DNA of 64,000 nt from Pantoea sp. BAV 3049 (lineage in GTDB: Bacteria > Pseudomonadota > Gammaproteobacteria > Enterobacterales > Enterobacteriaceae): contig NZ_WHOY01000031.1 in assembly GCF_009765445.1 (NCBI RefSeq), positions 3,446,158-3,510,157 on the forward strand. The letters run 5' to 3'. How positions within the stretch are numbered: the first letter of the stretch is position 1; each line of letters starts with the position of its first letter. A model generated the notes under the pieces. The model was not told where the DNA came from, ran no database searches, and saw only the letters and a program-made list of their open reading frames with translations. Positions 10,239 through 20,121 of the stretch are shown piece by piece. Made by a program: the position numbers and the translations under genes.

Positions 10239-10454
10239 AAACGCCGTTAATCAGAGGAAAACACTGCTTTTATTGGATTTATCTGATAAGTTTTTCCGGA
10301 ACTGAATTATCGTCATTATAAGCTGTCGTACCTCGCTGTGACCTGGCTCACAATTCAGGTAAAGCAGGACTGCAGGCACAGCGCTTGATGCCTTATGTGC
10401 GACTGCACGACAGTCTCTTACAAACTCCGTTCAGCAAAGGAAATGACTTCTGGC

Positions 10455-12113
10455 ATGAATCGAAGAATGTTTATGAAAGCGGCAACGGCTTGCGCCGCGG
10501 TCAGCGGTATGTCCGGCTTATCAACACTGTTTGCTCAGGCCGCCTGGGCAGATACCGACATTGCCGACGGCAGCGCGAAGAAATTTGATTTTGACGTGCT
10601 AAAAAAAATGGCCGCAGACCTGGCGAAAACGCCCTATGGCGGTGCTCCAGCCCCCTTGCCGGAGACGCTGGCGACGCTGACACCGCAGGCCTATAACGAA
10701 ATTCAGTATGACGCCAACCATTCGCTGTGGAATGACATTCCTAACCGCGAGCTTGACGTCCAGTTCTTCCACGTTGGCATGGGCTTCAAACGCCGTCTGC
10801 GGATGTTCTCCGTGGATGCGTCGAGTCGTGAAGCCCGTGAAATCCACTTCCGCCCTGAATTGTTTAACTACAACAATGCCAAAGTGGATACCAGACAGCT
10901 GGAAGGAAAAACCGATCTCGGCTTTGCCGGATTCCGCGCCTTTAAGAAACCGGAACTGGCCAGCAAGGATATCGTCTCCTTCCTGGGTGCCAGCTATTTC
11001 CGCGCGGTGGATGATACCTATCAGTACGGTCTGTCCGCCCGTGGTGTGGCAATCGACACTTTCAGCAACGGCAAGGAAGAGTTCCCGGACTTCACCGCAT
11101 TCTGGTTTGAAACGCCGAAGGCCGACGACACTTCCTTCACCGTTTACACCCTGCTGGATGGCCCGAGCTGCACCGGTGCCTTCAAATTCATTATCCACTG
11201 CGAAGAAAAACGTGTGGTGATGGAAGTGGAGAACCATATCTATGCCCGTAAGGATATTGCCCAACTGGGGATTTCCCCGATGACCACCATGTTCAGCTGC
11301 GGCAACAACGAGCGCCGAATGTGCGACACCATCCACCCGCAAATTCACGACTCCGATCGTCTGGCAATGTGGACCGGCGTCGGCGAGTGGATCTGCCGTC
11401 CGCTGAACAACCCGCAGCGTCTGACCTATAACGCCTATCAGGATGAGAACCCGCGCGGCTTCGGCATGCTGCAGCTTAATCACGACTTCCAGGATTATCA
11501 GGACGTGATTGGCTGGTACAACAAGCGTCCAAGCCTGTGGGTCGAACCGGTAGGCAAATGGGGCAAAGGAGCCATCAACCTGATGGAGATCCCGACCACC
11601 GGAGAAACGCTGGATAACATCGTCTGCTTCTGGCGTCCGGCCGACGCGATCAAAGCCGGTAGCGAACACAGCTTCAGCTACAAACTGTACTGGAGCGGAA
11701 TGCCGCCGGTACGCAGCGGCCTGTCGCGGGTTAAATCCACCCGTACCGGTATGGGCGGTTTCCCGGAAGGCTGGGCACCGGGCGAACACTACCCGGATGT
11801 CTGGGCGCGTCGCTTCGCGGTTGATTTTGTTGGCGGCGATCTGAAAGCAGCAGCTCCGAAAGGGATTGAACCGGTGATTAACGTCACCTCCGGCACGATT
11901 AAGCAGGTGGAGATCCTCTACGTCGAACCGATCGATGGCTACCGGATCCTGTTTGACTGGTATCCGAACAGCGATTCGGTCGAGCCGGTAAATATGCGCC
12001 TGTTCCTGCGCACCAAAGATGAAACGCTGAGCGAAACGTGGCTGTATCAATACTTCCCACCACCGCCGGACAAGCGTAAATATACCGATGACCGCGTGAT
12101 GACTGCAGGTTAA
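10455..12113 (+). CDS. opgD: Glucans biosynthesis protein D (OpgD/MdoD)
   Basis: OpgD is a periplasmic protein that shapes the backbone of osmoregulated periplasmic glucans and is related to OpgG. The ATG at 10455 gives 552 residues, close to the 551 of E. coli OpgD. The frame is open further upstream, but this start places a twin-arginine signal at the very N-terminus: NRRMFMK, a hydrophobic stretch, then AWA just before the mature region. This fits export of a folded protein by Tat. Sequence is conserved to the end ([11 protein letters not shown]). In E. coli the gene lies elsewhere; here it sits between a LysR gene and elaA and ends in its own terminator. Confidence 0.95.
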   Translation: MNRRMFMKAATACAAVSGMSGLSTLFAQAAWADTDIADGSAKKFDFDVLKKMAADLAKTPYGGAPAPLPETLATLTPQAYNEIQYDANHSLWNDIPNRELDVQFFHVGMGFKRRLRMFSVDASSREAREIHFRPELFNYNNAKVDTRQLEGKTDLGFAGFRAFKKPELASKDIVSFLGASYFRAVDDTYQYGLSARGVAIDTFSNGKEEFPDFTAFWFETPKADDTSFTVYTLLDGPSCTGAFKFIIHCEEKRVVMEVENHIYARKDIAQLGISPMTTMFSCGNNERRMCDTIHPQIHDSDRLAMWTGVGEWICRPLNNPQRLTYNAYQDENPRGFGMLQLNHDFQDYQDVIGWYNKRPSLWVEPVGKWGKGAINLMEIPTTGETLDNIVCFWRPADAIKAGSEHSFSYKLYWSGMPPVRSGLSRVKSTRTGMGGFPEGWAPGEHYPDVWARRFAVDFVGGDLKAAAPKGIEPVINVTSGTIKQVEILYVEPIDGYRILFDWYPNSDSVEPVNMRLFLRTKDETLSETWLYQYFPPPPDKRKYTDDRVMTAG

Positions 12114-12149
12114 GAAGATCGGGTTAATTGCTCTGAGTCAGAGAGTCAA

Positions 12150-12187
12150 AACACCCTGTGAGCGCTGAGCTGACAGGGTGTTTTTTA
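12150..12187 (+). terminator. Rho-independent terminator after opgD
   Basis: A 10-bp stem AACACCCTGT/ACAGGGTGTT with a 13-nt loop is followed by TTTTATTC. It lies 36 bp after the opgD stop and touches the 3' end of the convergent elaA. Confidence 0.8.
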
Positions 12188-12649
12188 TTCTGGCAAGCCT
12201 GGTTTTGTCATATCAATATGAGGGATATTGTCTTCCAGGTAGATTTCGCTGACCGCTTTGAACCCAAAGCGCTCATAGAAGTCCTGCAGATGAGCCTGGG
12301 CGGAAAGGAACAGCGAGTGATGCGGCCAGTAATGCTCGCAGCTGGCAATAGCCTGTTCCATCAACCGGTTGCCAAGGCTGAGTCCCCTCGCCTCACTGGA
12401 GACGATCACCCGGCCAATTTTCACCGGCTTGTCAGCCGCTGTGGGTGCCAGGATACGGGCATAACCCACCAGTTGATTCTCCAGCATACCCAGCAAATGA
12501 CGATTTTCCCCCACCAGATCAGAGCCATCCACATCCTGATAAGGGCAGTTCTGCTCGACGATAAACACCGCGTTGCGCAGTGCCAGAATCTGGTAAACCT
12601 GAGCCGCAGTCAGCTCGCGATGGTGCAGGTCCTGCCAGTTCACATCCAT
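12185..12649 (-). CDS. elaA: GNAT-family N-acetyltransferase ElaA
   Basis: The 154-residue protein is an acyl-CoA N-acyltransferase of the ElaA type. It has the ElaA start WQDLHH, then LRNAVFIVEQNCPYQDVDGSD and the acetyl-CoA-binding region VIVSSEARGLSLGNRLM. The C-terminal beta strand reads AHLQDFYERFGFKAVSE. The substrate is not established. It is convergent with opgD and transcribed away from it; nuoN follows on the same strand. Confidence 0.93.
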   Translation of the reverse strand: MDVNWQDLHHRELTAAQVYQILALRNAVFIVEQNCPYQDVDGSDLVGENRHLLGMLENQLVGYARILAPTAADKPVKIGRVIVSSEARGLSLGNRLMEQAIASCEHYWPHHSLFLSAQAHLQDFYERFGFKAVSEIYLEDNIPHIDMTKPGLPE

Positions 12650-12737
12650 TATCTTTTCTCCCCGATCGTAACAATCTTATTACTTTACACGTATCCGGAA
12701 AAAAACGCCGTTGTCTCGTCAGCATTGCCAGTCTCCG

Positions 12738-12768
12738 GGCAAAAAAAACGGGCTCCTGAGAGCCCGTT
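12738..12768 (-). terminator. Rho-independent terminator of the nuo operon
   Basis: On the minus strand the perfect stem ACGGGCTCT/AGGAGCCCGT is followed by eight T, 22 bp past the nuoN stop codon. It is the natural end of the nuo transcript. Confidence 0.85.
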
Positions 12769-12789
12769 TATCGCTTTCTGAAAGCGGCG

Positions 12790-14247
12790 TTACATCAGTG
12801 GCTGCGCCATCTGCACCAGCGAAATCAGCGGCTGAGGATATATACCCAGCACCAGTACCAGAATCGCAGAGATCAGCACCACCACACCACCGGCAGTGAA
12901 GGCCCAGTTAGCCGGGGTATCACGCTGCAGCAGCTCTGGCGGATTGAGGTACAGACTGACGGTCACGCGCAGATAGTAGTACAGGCCGATAGCACTGCCG
13001 ACCACAACTGCGGCGGTCAGCCACCACAGGTGAGCACCCACGCCGACCGCAATCACGTAGAACTTACCGATAAAGCCCAGCGTCATCGGGATACCAGCCA
13101 GTGACAGCATCATCACCGTCATTACCGCTGACAGGATTGGACGGTGCCAGAACAGGCCACGGTAAGAGTACAGGGAGTCAGCATCCGGGCCACGGTACGG
13201 ACTGGACATCAGGCTCACCACGCCGAAAGCGCCGAGGCTGCTGAACAGGTAACCGGCAAGGTATACACCCACCGTCTCCAGCGACAGCTGATGAGTCTGG
13301 ATCGCAATCAGCGCTACCAGCAGGTAGCCGAGGTGAGCGATAGACGAGTAGCCCAGCAGACGCTTGATGTTGCTCTGCGAGATAGCCATCAGGTTACCGA
13401 ACAGGATCGAGGCGAAAGCGATAATTGCCAGCACCAGCCGTACTGACTCGCTGTCCGCAACCGGCGCGTACAGGAACAGACGCATCACCACGCCAAAGAT
13501 TGCAATCTTGCTGGCGGTAGCCAGGAAGGTTGAAACCGGCGCAGGCGCCCCCTGATACACATCCGGCGTCCACAGGTGGAACGGCACCAGCGACAGCTTG
13601 AAGCCAAGACCAACAATCATCATGCCCAGGCCAGCCATCAGCAGCGGCTCATGCAGCATGCCGTCGTTCAGGCTCTTGCCCAGCGCCGCAAAGCCCAGGC
13701 TGCCGGAGTTAGCATACAGCAGCGCCATACCGAACAGCAGGAAGGACGAGGCAACCGCTGACATGATGGTGTATTTGATACTGGCTTCCAGCGAGCGTTT
13801 TTGCTGGAAGGCATAGCCCACCAGGCCAAACAGCGGCAGGGAAATCAGCTCAATACCGATAAACATCGAAGCCAGATGATTGGCACTCGCCAGCACCACG
13901 CCGCCTGCTGCTGCAATCAGCACCAGCAGGTAGAACTCTTCACGGTTATCCGGGTAAGTCGCCAGCCACGGATAGGCAAAAGTACAGGTTGCCAGGCTGG
14001 CAAGGATCACCAGCCCGGTATACAGCATGGAATAGCCGTCGACCCGCAGCAGCGGAGTGACATCCATTGGGCCAGACTGACCAACAAACCAGAGCGAGAA
14101 CAGCGCCAGGTTCAGGCCCACCACCGCCAGCGTGGCGTTGGCGAAGTGGTTGCGTCGCCACGCAATGGACAGCATCACAACTACCACCGTCAATCCGACG
14201 ATCAGCATCGGCAGAAGCGCGATCAAGTGTTGAGGAGTTATTGTCAT
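12790..14247 (-). CDS. nuoN: NADH-quinone oxidoreductase subunit N
   Basis: NuoN is one of the three antiporter-like proton-pumping subunits (with NuoL and NuoM) in the membrane arm of complex I. The 485-residue protein is hydrophobic throughout with about 14 membrane helices. Conserved segments include [17 protein letters not shown], the [16 protein letters not shown] loop with the helix-7 region, and [14 protein letters not shown]. The gene is last in the operon, six bases after nuoM. Confidence 0.97.
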   Translation of the reverse strand: MTITPQHLIALLPMLIVGLTVVVVMLSIAWRRNHFANATLAVVGLNLALFSLWFVGQSGPMDVTPLLRVDGYSMLYTGLVILASLATCTFAYPWLATYPDNREEFYLLVLIAAAGGVVLASANHLASMFIGIELISLPLFGLVGYAFQQKRSLEASIKYTIMSAVASSFLLFGMALLYANSGSLGFAALGKSLNDGMLHEPLLMAGLGMMIVGLGFKLSLVPFHLWTPDVYQGAPAPVSTFLATASKIAIFGVVMRLFLYAPVADSESVRLVLAIIAFASILFGNLMAISQSNIKRLLGYSSIAHLGYLLVALIAIQTHQLSLETVGVYLAGYLFSSLGAFGVVSLMSSPYRGPDADSLYSYRGLFWHRPILSAVMTVMMLSLAGIPMTLGFIGKFYVIAVGVGAHLWWLTAAVVVGSAIGLYYYLRVTVSLYLNPPELLQRDTPANWAFTAGGVVVLISAILVLVLGIYPQPLISLVQMAQPLM

Positions 14248-14253
14248 GGCGAA

Positions 14254-15774
14254 TTACAGCCTTGTAGTTGAAATTGAAGCGGTATACCACTGCTGAATAT
14301 TGCTCATTGCAGCATGTGAGGTGTCCAGAATCGGCTGTGGATAGAAGCCCAGCAGCAGCAGCAGAACCACCAGCACCATAATCATCAGGAACTCACGGGC
14401 ATTCATGCCGCGCAGAGGCGTTTCAGATTTTGGTGCGCCGTAATAAGCACGTTGCATCATGATCAGCGAGTAAACAGAAGCGAACACCAGGCCAAATGTG
14501 GCAATGACGATGATCACCGGGACCGTCTGGAAACTGCCGGTCAGGATCATAAATTCGCCAACGAAGTTACCGGTACCCGGCATCCCGAGGTTAGCCACCG
14601 CAAAGAACAGCGACAGACCCGGCAGCCATTTGATACGTGACCACAGACCGCCCATCTGGCGCATATCGCGGGTATGCAGACGCTCATACAGCTGACCACA
14701 CAGGATGAACAGCGCTGCAGCGGAAAGACCGTGAGCAATCATCTGCACCACCGCCCCCTGGAACGCCAGCTGGCTGCCGGTGTAGATGGCAATCAGCACA
14801 AAGCCCATGTGCGAGATAGAGGTGTAAGCAATCAGACGCTTGATATCGTACTGTGAGAAGGCCATCCACGCGCCGTAGAAGATGCCGATGATACCCAGCC
14901 ACATCGCGATGGGCGCAAACTCTGCAGACGCATTCGGGAACAGCGGCAGCGCAAAACGCAGCAGACCGTAGGCTGCAGTTTTCAGCAGGATCCCCGCCAG
15001 GTCAACGGAACCGGCAGTAGGTGCCTGACTGTGCGCGTCCGGCAGCCAGCCGTGCAGCGGCACAACCGGCATTTTTACCGCGAAGGCAATGAAGAAGCCC
15101 AGCATCAGCAGGTATTCAACCGTGTGCGACATCGGCGTTTTCAGCAGGTCTTCGTAATTAAAGGTCCACACGCCGGTGGCGTTATAGTGCACGAAGACCA
15201 GCGCCAGAATCGCAATCAGCATTACCAGACCGCTGGCCTGGGTATAGATGAAGAACTTGGTCGCTGCGGTGATACGGGTTTTACCGTCCGATGCTTTATG
15301 ACCCCAGAGCGCGATCAGGAAGTACATCGGCACCAGCATCATTTCCCAGAAGAAAAAGAACAGGAACATGTCGATGGCAAGGAACACGCCGATAACGCCG
15401 CCGAGGATCCACAGCAGGTTCAGGTGGAAGAAACCCTGCCACTTTTCAATTTCATTCCACGAACAGAGGATCGCCATCACGCCGAGCAGGCCGGTCAGCA
15501 CTACCATCAGCAGCGACAGTCCGTCCAGCGCCAGGTGTACGTTAATCCCAAAACGAGGGATCCAGGACACAAGGAAATCAGACTGCCACTTCGGACCGCC
15601 CGCAGCCTGGGTCAGTGAGTAGCCTCCCTGCAACCAAAGCTGCAGTGACAGCGCCAGCGTCAGGCCCATTGCGATTAACGCAATCCAGCGCGGCACTTTT
15701 GCACCGAAGCGCTCAAACTGCCAGCAAAGCAGGCCACCGATGAACGGGATTAAGATAAGCCAAGGTAATAACAT
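14254..15774 (-). CDS. nuoM: NADH-quinone oxidoreductase subunit M
   Basis: NuoM is an antiporter-like proton-pumping subunit of complex I. Start chosen at the ATG at 15774 (MLLPWLILIPFIGG), giving 506 residues as in relatives; the frame stays open about 33 codons further upstream but those residues are not conserved, and GGGAAG lies just before this ATG. Conserved charged residues sit in LFFFFWEMMLVPMYF (helix 5 Glu), FFIAFAVKMPVVPLHGWLPDAH and KRLIAYTSISHMGF. Confidence 0.97.
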   Translation of the reverse strand: MLLPWLILIPFIGGLLCWQFERFGAKVPRWIALIAMGLTLALSLQLWLQGGYSLTQAAGGPKWQSDFLVSWIPRFGINVHLALDGLSLLMVVLTGLLGVMAILCSWNEIEKWQGFFHLNLLWILGGVIGVFLAIDMFLFFFFWEMMLVPMYFLIALWGHKASDGKTRITAATKFFIYTQASGLVMLIAILALVFVHYNATGVWTFNYEDLLKTPMSHTVEYLLMLGFFIAFAVKMPVVPLHGWLPDAHSQAPTAGSVDLAGILLKTAAYGLLRFALPLFPNASAEFAPIAMWLGIIGIFYGAWMAFSQYDIKRLIAYTSISHMGFVLIAIYTGSQLAFQGAVVQMIAHGLSAAALFILCGQLYERLHTRDMRQMGGLWSRIKWLPGLSLFFAVANLGMPGTGNFVGEFMILTGSFQTVPVIIVIATFGLVFASVYSLIMMQRAYYGAPKSETPLRGMNAREFLMIMVLVVLLLLLGFYPQPILDTSHAAMSNIQQWYTASISTTRL

Positions 15775-15800
15775 GGCGATTTGCTTCCCTTTTCTGAACC

Positions 15801-15825
15801 TGAGCGGGCCAATGAAGCCCGACAT
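15801..15825 (-). other. Intercistronic hairpin region, nuoL-nuoM spacer
   Basis: The 114-bp spacer between nuoL and nuoM holds a short inverted repeat, CGGGC/GCCCG with a 7-nt loop, at 15805-15821. A second weaker GTGGG/CCCAC pairing lies nearer nuoL. It has no T-tract, so processing or stability is more likely than termination. Confidence 0.4.
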
Positions 15826-15888
15826 CAGGTAATTTTTAACATCTTTTATCAGGGAGTGGGAAACTGGCCCCACCCCGCCAACTCAACT

Positions 15889-17727
15889 TTAAACCACCAT
15901 CAGCAGGGCCAGTACCACCACGGCACCCACACTCATGGAAGCAACATACCAGCGCAGATAACCATTTTCGCTGACCACCAGCCCTTTGTTCGCCAGGCGG
16001 GAGAACAGAGCCGGGATGTTCATCAGGGCATTCAGCGGATCGCTTTTCAGCAGCCAGGCGACAAACAGATAAGGTTTGACGAAAACTTTGTCGTACAGCC
16101 AGTCGAAGCCCCAGGCGGCGAACCACCAGGTCGAGAAGAAGCGACCCGGCGCGCTTTTGGCAATGCTGGTCACCAGCGTGCGTTTACCCAGCCACAGAGC
16201 CGCCGCCAGCAGGATACCCACAATGGCGACCACGCCAGAGGTGATTTCCAACGTCAGCACGCTACCGTGCGCCAGCTCGGCGGTATCCGGCAGAACACCT
16301 TTCAATGGGGGAACAATCATTGCGCCAATAAAGGTTGAGAGGATCAGCAGCACAACCAGCGGGAGATGATGGGTAATCCCCTTACCGGCATGGGCGTGAA
16401 TTTTCTCTTCGCCATGGAAAGTGATGAAAATCATCCTGAAGGTATACAGCGAGGTCATAAACGCCCCGACCAGACCAGCGACCATCAGGTTGATGTGACC
16501 ATTTGCCAGCGCACCTGCAAGGATCTCATCCTTACTGAAGAAGCCTGCGGTAACCAGCGGCAAGGCTGACAGCGCCGCACCGCCCACCAGGAAGCAGACA
16601 TACACCAGCGGGATGCTCTTACGCAGGCCACCCATCTTGAAGATGTTCTGCTCATGGTGGCAGGCAAGGATCACCGAACCGGAAGAGAGGAACAGCAACG
16701 CTTTAAAGAATGCATGGGTCATCAGGTGGAAAATGGCCGCGTCCCAGGCCTGAACGCCCAGAGCGAGGAACATGTACCCAATCTGGCTCATGGTTGAGTA
16801 AGCGAGCACACGTTTGATGTCGGTCTGCACCAGCGCGGCAAAACCTGCCAGCACCAGAGTAATCGCACCAATAATACCTACCAGATGCAGCACTTCCGGC
16901 GTCAGCAGGAACAGGCCATGGCTGCGGGCAATCAGGTAGACACCCGCCGTTACCATGGTCGCAGCGTGGATCAGCGCAGAAACCGGCGTCGGGCCAGCCA
17001 TTGCATCGGCCAGCCACGTTTGCAGCGGCAGCTGTGCAGATTTACCGACCGCGCCACCCAGCAGCATCAGCGTTGCCCACTGCAGCATATGGTTGTCAGC
17101 GGCGAAGTGTGCCGGAGCCAGTTCGACCATCTCGCGGAAGTTCAGCGTACCCAGCTCGTTGTAAAGGATGAACAACGCAAACGCCAGGAACACGTCACCG
17201 ACACGGGTGATAATAAAGGCTTTCATTGCCGCCGCGCCGTTTTTCGGATCGGTGTAATAGAAGCCAATCAGCAGGTAGGAGCAGAGACCCACGCCTTCCC
17301 AGCCCAGATACATCAGCATCAGGTTATCGGCCAGTACCAGAACGACCATGCTGGCGATAAACAGGTTGGTATAAGCGAAGAAGCGGGAGTAGCCCTCTTC
17401 TCCACGCATGTACCAGGAGGCAAACATGTGGATAAAGAAGCCCACACCGGTGACTACTGACAGCATGGTCAGCGACAGGCCGTCCAGCGTCAGGTTCACT
17501 TTAATGTCGAAGTTGCCGACGTGCATCCAGGTCCATAGCGCCTGGTTAAAGACCGCCTGGCCCTGACTGAAGAAGTCCAGGCCGACATAAATAGTGGTCA
17601 GTGCCGCCAGTCCGACGGAGCCCATTCCCACTGTGGCGGCCAGATTCTCTGACCAGCGGCCGCGGGAAAATGCCAGCAGCACAAAGCCAATCAGCGGGAA
17701 CAAAATGGTTAAATAGAGAAGGTTCAT
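15889..17727 (-). CDS. nuoL: NADH-quinone oxidoreductase subunit L
   Basis: NuoL is the distal antiporter-like subunit of complex I, whose long lateral C-terminal helix lies along the membrane arm. The 612-residue protein has the core segments [77 protein letters not shown] in part, and [22 protein letters not shown]-terminal region after about residue 450 corresponds to the lateral helix. The start overlaps the nuoK stop (ATGA). Confidence 0.97.
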   Translation of the reverse strand: MNLLYLTILFPLIGFVLLAFSRGRWSENLAATVGMGSVGLAALTTIYVGLDFFSQGQAVFNQALWTWMHVGNFDIKVNLTLDGLSLTMLSVVTGVGFFIHMFASWYMRGEEGYSRFFAYTNLFIASMVVLVLADNLMLMYLGWEGVGLCSYLLIGFYYTDPKNGAAAMKAFIITRVGDVFLAFALFILYNELGTLNFREMVELAPAHFAADNHMLQWATLMLLGGAVGKSAQLPLQTWLADAMAGPTPVSALIHAATMVTAGVYLIARSHGLFLLTPEVLHLVGIIGAITLVLAGFAALVQTDIKRVLAYSTMSQIGYMFLALGVQAWDAAIFHLMTHAFFKALLFLSSGSVILACHHEQNIFKMGGLRKSIPLVYVCFLVGGAALSALPLVTAGFFSKDEILAGALANGHINLMVAGLVGAFMTSLYTFRMIFITFHGEEKIHAHAGKGITHHLPLVVLLILSTFIGAMIVPPLKGVLPDTAELAHGSVLTLEITSGVVAIVGILLAAALWLGKRTLVTSIAKSAPGRFFSTWWFAAWGFDWLYDKVFVKPYLFVAWLLKSDPLNALMNIPALFSRLANKGLVVSENGYLRWYVASMSVGAVVVLALLMVV

Positions 17728-18026
17728 CCGCGCATCTCACTCACTTTGTCAATGTTGAGGTTCTGGCTGCGACGATGCAGCTGCAGCAGCAGCGCCAGGC
17801 CAATACTGGCTTCTGCTGCGGCAAGGCTGATGGCAAGGATATACATCACCTGTCCGTCGGCCTGGCCCCAGTAGCTCCCGGCTACCACGAACGCCAGTGC
17901 AGCGGCGTTAATCATGATTTCGAGGCTAATCAACATAAACAGCAGGTTGCGACGGATTATCACGCCTGTCAGTCCGAGAACAAACAGAATGGCCGCCAGA
18001 ATGAGGCCATGTTGCAAAGGGATCAT
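17724..18026 (-). CDS. nuoK: NADH-quinone oxidoreductase subunit K
   Basis: NuoK is a 100-residue, three-helix subunit of complex I next to NuoA and NuoJ in the membrane arm. Conserved glutamates are seen in [15 protein letters not shown] (Glu36 region) and [15 protein letters not shown] (Glu72 region), both known to matter for coupling. It overlaps nuoJ and nuoL by four bases at each end (ATGA), a sign of translational coupling. Confidence 0.97.
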   Translation of the reverse strand: MIPLQHGLILAAILFVLGLTGVIIRRNLLFMLISLEIMINAAALAFVVAGSYWGQADGQVMYILAISLAAAEASIGLALLLQLHRRSQNLNIDKVSEMRG

Positions 18027-18577
18027 GCGTGTTCCTCCTTCGTGCTTTTCACTGCATCCGCAGGACGGTTGCTTAAGACTTCACCCGGACGCTGTTCGCG
18101 GCCGATATGATAAGCCACGACCAGGCCGGCGAGCAGCAGCATGGAAGCCAGCTCCACCGCAAGGACGTAAGGGCCAAACAGGCTGATGCCCACCGCTTTC
18201 GCGTCGATCATGTTGCCGTCGATGCCCTGATCGTTGACGGAGAGAATGGCATACACCATCACCACCAGCAGCACCAGAGAGCAGAGGCCCGGCCCCAGCC
18301 AGACGGTCGGCTTCAGCCACTCACGCTCCTGCGCCTGAACGGTGTCGCCCAGGTTCAGCATCATCACCACAAACACGAACAGCACCATGATCGCCCCGGC
18401 ATAAACGATGATTTCCAGCGCGCCGGCGAAGTACGCCCCCAGCGAGAAAAACACTCCGGCAACGGCCAGCAGGGAGATGATCAGATATAACAGTGCGTGG
18501 ACCGGGTTGGTGTGGGTGATCACGCGCAAAGTCGTGAGTACCGCTACCAGTCCGCAAAGATAAAACGCAAATTCCAT
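18023..18577 (-). CDS. nuoJ: NADH-quinone oxidoreductase subunit J
   Basis: NuoJ is a five-helix membrane subunit of complex I that contains the flexible TM3 at the junction with NuoK. The ATG at 18577 (MEFAFYLCG) gives 184 residues and has AAGGAGCC just upstream; codons before it read through the nuoI spacer and are not conserved. [21 protein letters not shown] and [19 protein letters not shown] are diagnostic. It overlaps nuoK by four bases. Confidence 0.96.
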   Translation of the reverse strand: MEFAFYLCGLVAVLTTLRVITHTNPVHALLYLIISLLAVAGVFFSLGAYFAGALEIIVYAGAIMVLFVFVVMMLNLGDTVQAQEREWLKPTVWLGPGLCSLVLLVVMVYAILSVNDQGIDGNMIDAKAVGISLFGPYVLAVELASMLLLAGLVVAYHIGREQRPGEVLSNRPADAVKSTKEEHA

Positions 18578-18587
18578 GCCTGGCTCC

Positions 18588-19130
18588 TTAAGGTAACAAG
18601 CCCTTGACGTCGATAGGTTTGGCTTCGTTAGCAGCTTCACCCTTGTCTTTCCCGTCGATCGCCATACCCGCCATCCGGTAGAAGTTATATTCCGGGTATT
18701 TGCCCGGACCGGAAATCAGCAGGTTTTCTTTTTCGTACACCAGATCCTGACGCTTGAACTCACCCAGTTCGAAATCTGGGGTAAGCTGAATCGCAGTGGT
18801 CGGGCAAGCCTCTTCACACAGGCCACAGAAAATGCAGCGCGAGAAGTTGATACGGAAGAACTCGGGGTACCAGCGTCCATCCGCCATTTCTGCTTTCTGC
18901 AGCGAAATACAGCCGACGGGACAGGCTACCGCGCAAAGGTTACAGGCAACGCAGCGCTCCTGACCGTCGGGATCTCGCGTTAACACGATGCGGCCACGGT
19001 AACGAGGCGGCAGGTAAACCGGCTCCTCCGGGTACATCATGGTTTCACGCTTGGCGAAGGCATTGGACCCAATCAATACGATACTGCGTATTGTGGTGCC
19101 AAATCCCACCAGAATGTCTTTTAATGTCAT
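18588..19130 (-). CDS. nuoI: NADH-quinone oxidoreductase subunit I
   Basis: NuoI is the peripheral-arm subunit carrying clusters N6a and N6b, the last Fe-S wires before N2 in NuoB. The 180-residue protein has two complete eight-cysteine ferredoxin motifs, [15 protein letters not shown] and [12 protein letters not shown]. An N-terminal amphipathic segment ([16 protein letters not shown]) touches the membrane arm. It lies 13 bp after nuoH. Confidence 0.97.
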   Translation of the reverse strand: MTLKDILVGFGTTIRSIVLIGSNAFAKRETMMYPEEPVYLPPRYRGRIVLTRDPDGQERCVACNLCAVACPVGCISLQKAEMADGRWYPEFFRINFSRCIFCGLCEEACPTTAIQLTPDFELGEFKRQDLVYEKENLLISGPGKYPEYNFYRMAGMAIDGKDKGEAANEAKPIDVKGLLP

Positions 19131-19143
19131 GATCTATAACCCC

Positions 19144-20121
19144 TTACTGCGCGTTGTACAGAATCACTGCGGCAGTCGCCAGCAGGTTCAACAACGTCAA
19201 CGGCAGACAAACTTTCCAGCCGAACGACATCACCTGGTCATAGCGCGGGCGCGGTAACGCAGCACGAATCAGAATGAACATCATCATGAAGAACGCCGTT
19301 TTGATGGCGAACCAGAAGATCGGTGGCAGCCACGGGCCGTTCCAGCCGCCGAAGAACAGCGTCACGATCAGCGAAGAAACAGTAACGATACCCACGTATT
19401 CACCGACAAAGAACAGACCGAACTTCATCCCGGCATATTCAATGTGGTAACCGTCGGCCAGTTCCTGCTCCGCTTCCGGCTGATCAAAAGGATGACGGTG
19501 GCAGACTGCCACGCCCGCAATGGCGAAGGTCACAAAGCCAAAGAACTGCGGAATGATGTTCCACATATGCTGCTGGCTGTTGACGATATCGACCATATTG
19601 AACGAGCCGGCCTGCGCCACTACGCCCATCAGCGACAGACCGAGGAACACTTCGTAGCTCAGGGTCTGAGCAGACGCACGCATCGCTCCTAACAGGGAGT
19701 ATTTGTTGTTACTGGACCAGCCAGCGAACAGCACCGCATACACCGCCAGACCGGCCATCATCAGGAAGAACAGCAGACCGATATTCAGATCTGCGCCCAT
19801 CCAGGTGGATGTAACCGGCACGATAGCCATCGCCAGCAGCAGCGAGGTGAAAGCGATCATCGGCGCGAGGGTGAAGATGACACGGTCGGTAAACGGTGGC
19901 GTCCAGTCCTCTTTAAAGAACATTTTGATCATGTCCGCCACCAGTTGCAGCGAACCGCCCCAGCCGACACGGTTTGGTCCGTAACGGTTCTGGAACAGGC
20001 CGAGCAGGCGACGTTCGCCGAAGCTCATAAAAGCGCCACAGCCTACCACCACAAACAGGATCACTAAGGCTTTAACGACGGCAATAATGACGTCGATAAC
20101 TTCCGGTGTCAGCCAGCTCAT
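19144..20121 (-). CDS. nuoH: NADH-quinone oxidoreductase subunit H
   Basis: NuoH is the eight-helix subunit that forms the quinone chamber with NuoB and NuoD and links the two arms. The 325-residue protein has [19 protein letters not shown] and, near the middle, [20 protein letters not shown], the acidic loop characteristic of the family. The start overlaps the nuoG stop (ATGA). Confidence 0.97.
   Translation of the reverse strand: MSWLTPEVIDVIIAVVKALVILFVVVGCGAFMSFGERRLLGLFQNRYGPNRVGWGGSLQLVADMIKMFFKEDWTPPFTDRVIFTLAPMIAFTSLLLAMAIVPVTSTWMGADLNIGLLFFLMMAGLAVYAVLFAGWSSNNKYSLLGAMRASAQTLSYEVFLGLSLMGVVAQAGSFNMVDIVNSQQHMWNIIPQFFGFVTFAIAGVAVCHRHPFDQPEAEQELADGYHIEYAGMKFGLFFVGEYVGIVTVSSLIVTLFFGGWNGPWLPPIFWFAIKTAFFMMMFILIRAALPRPRYDQVMSFGWKVCLPLTLLNLLATAAVILYNAQ

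Noticed and set aside
10599..12050. A 483-codon open frame antisense to opgD
   Set aside because: It runs opposite a fully conserved OpgD gene, has no family resemblance and no ribosome-binding context; long antisense frames are common in G+C-rich coding DNA.
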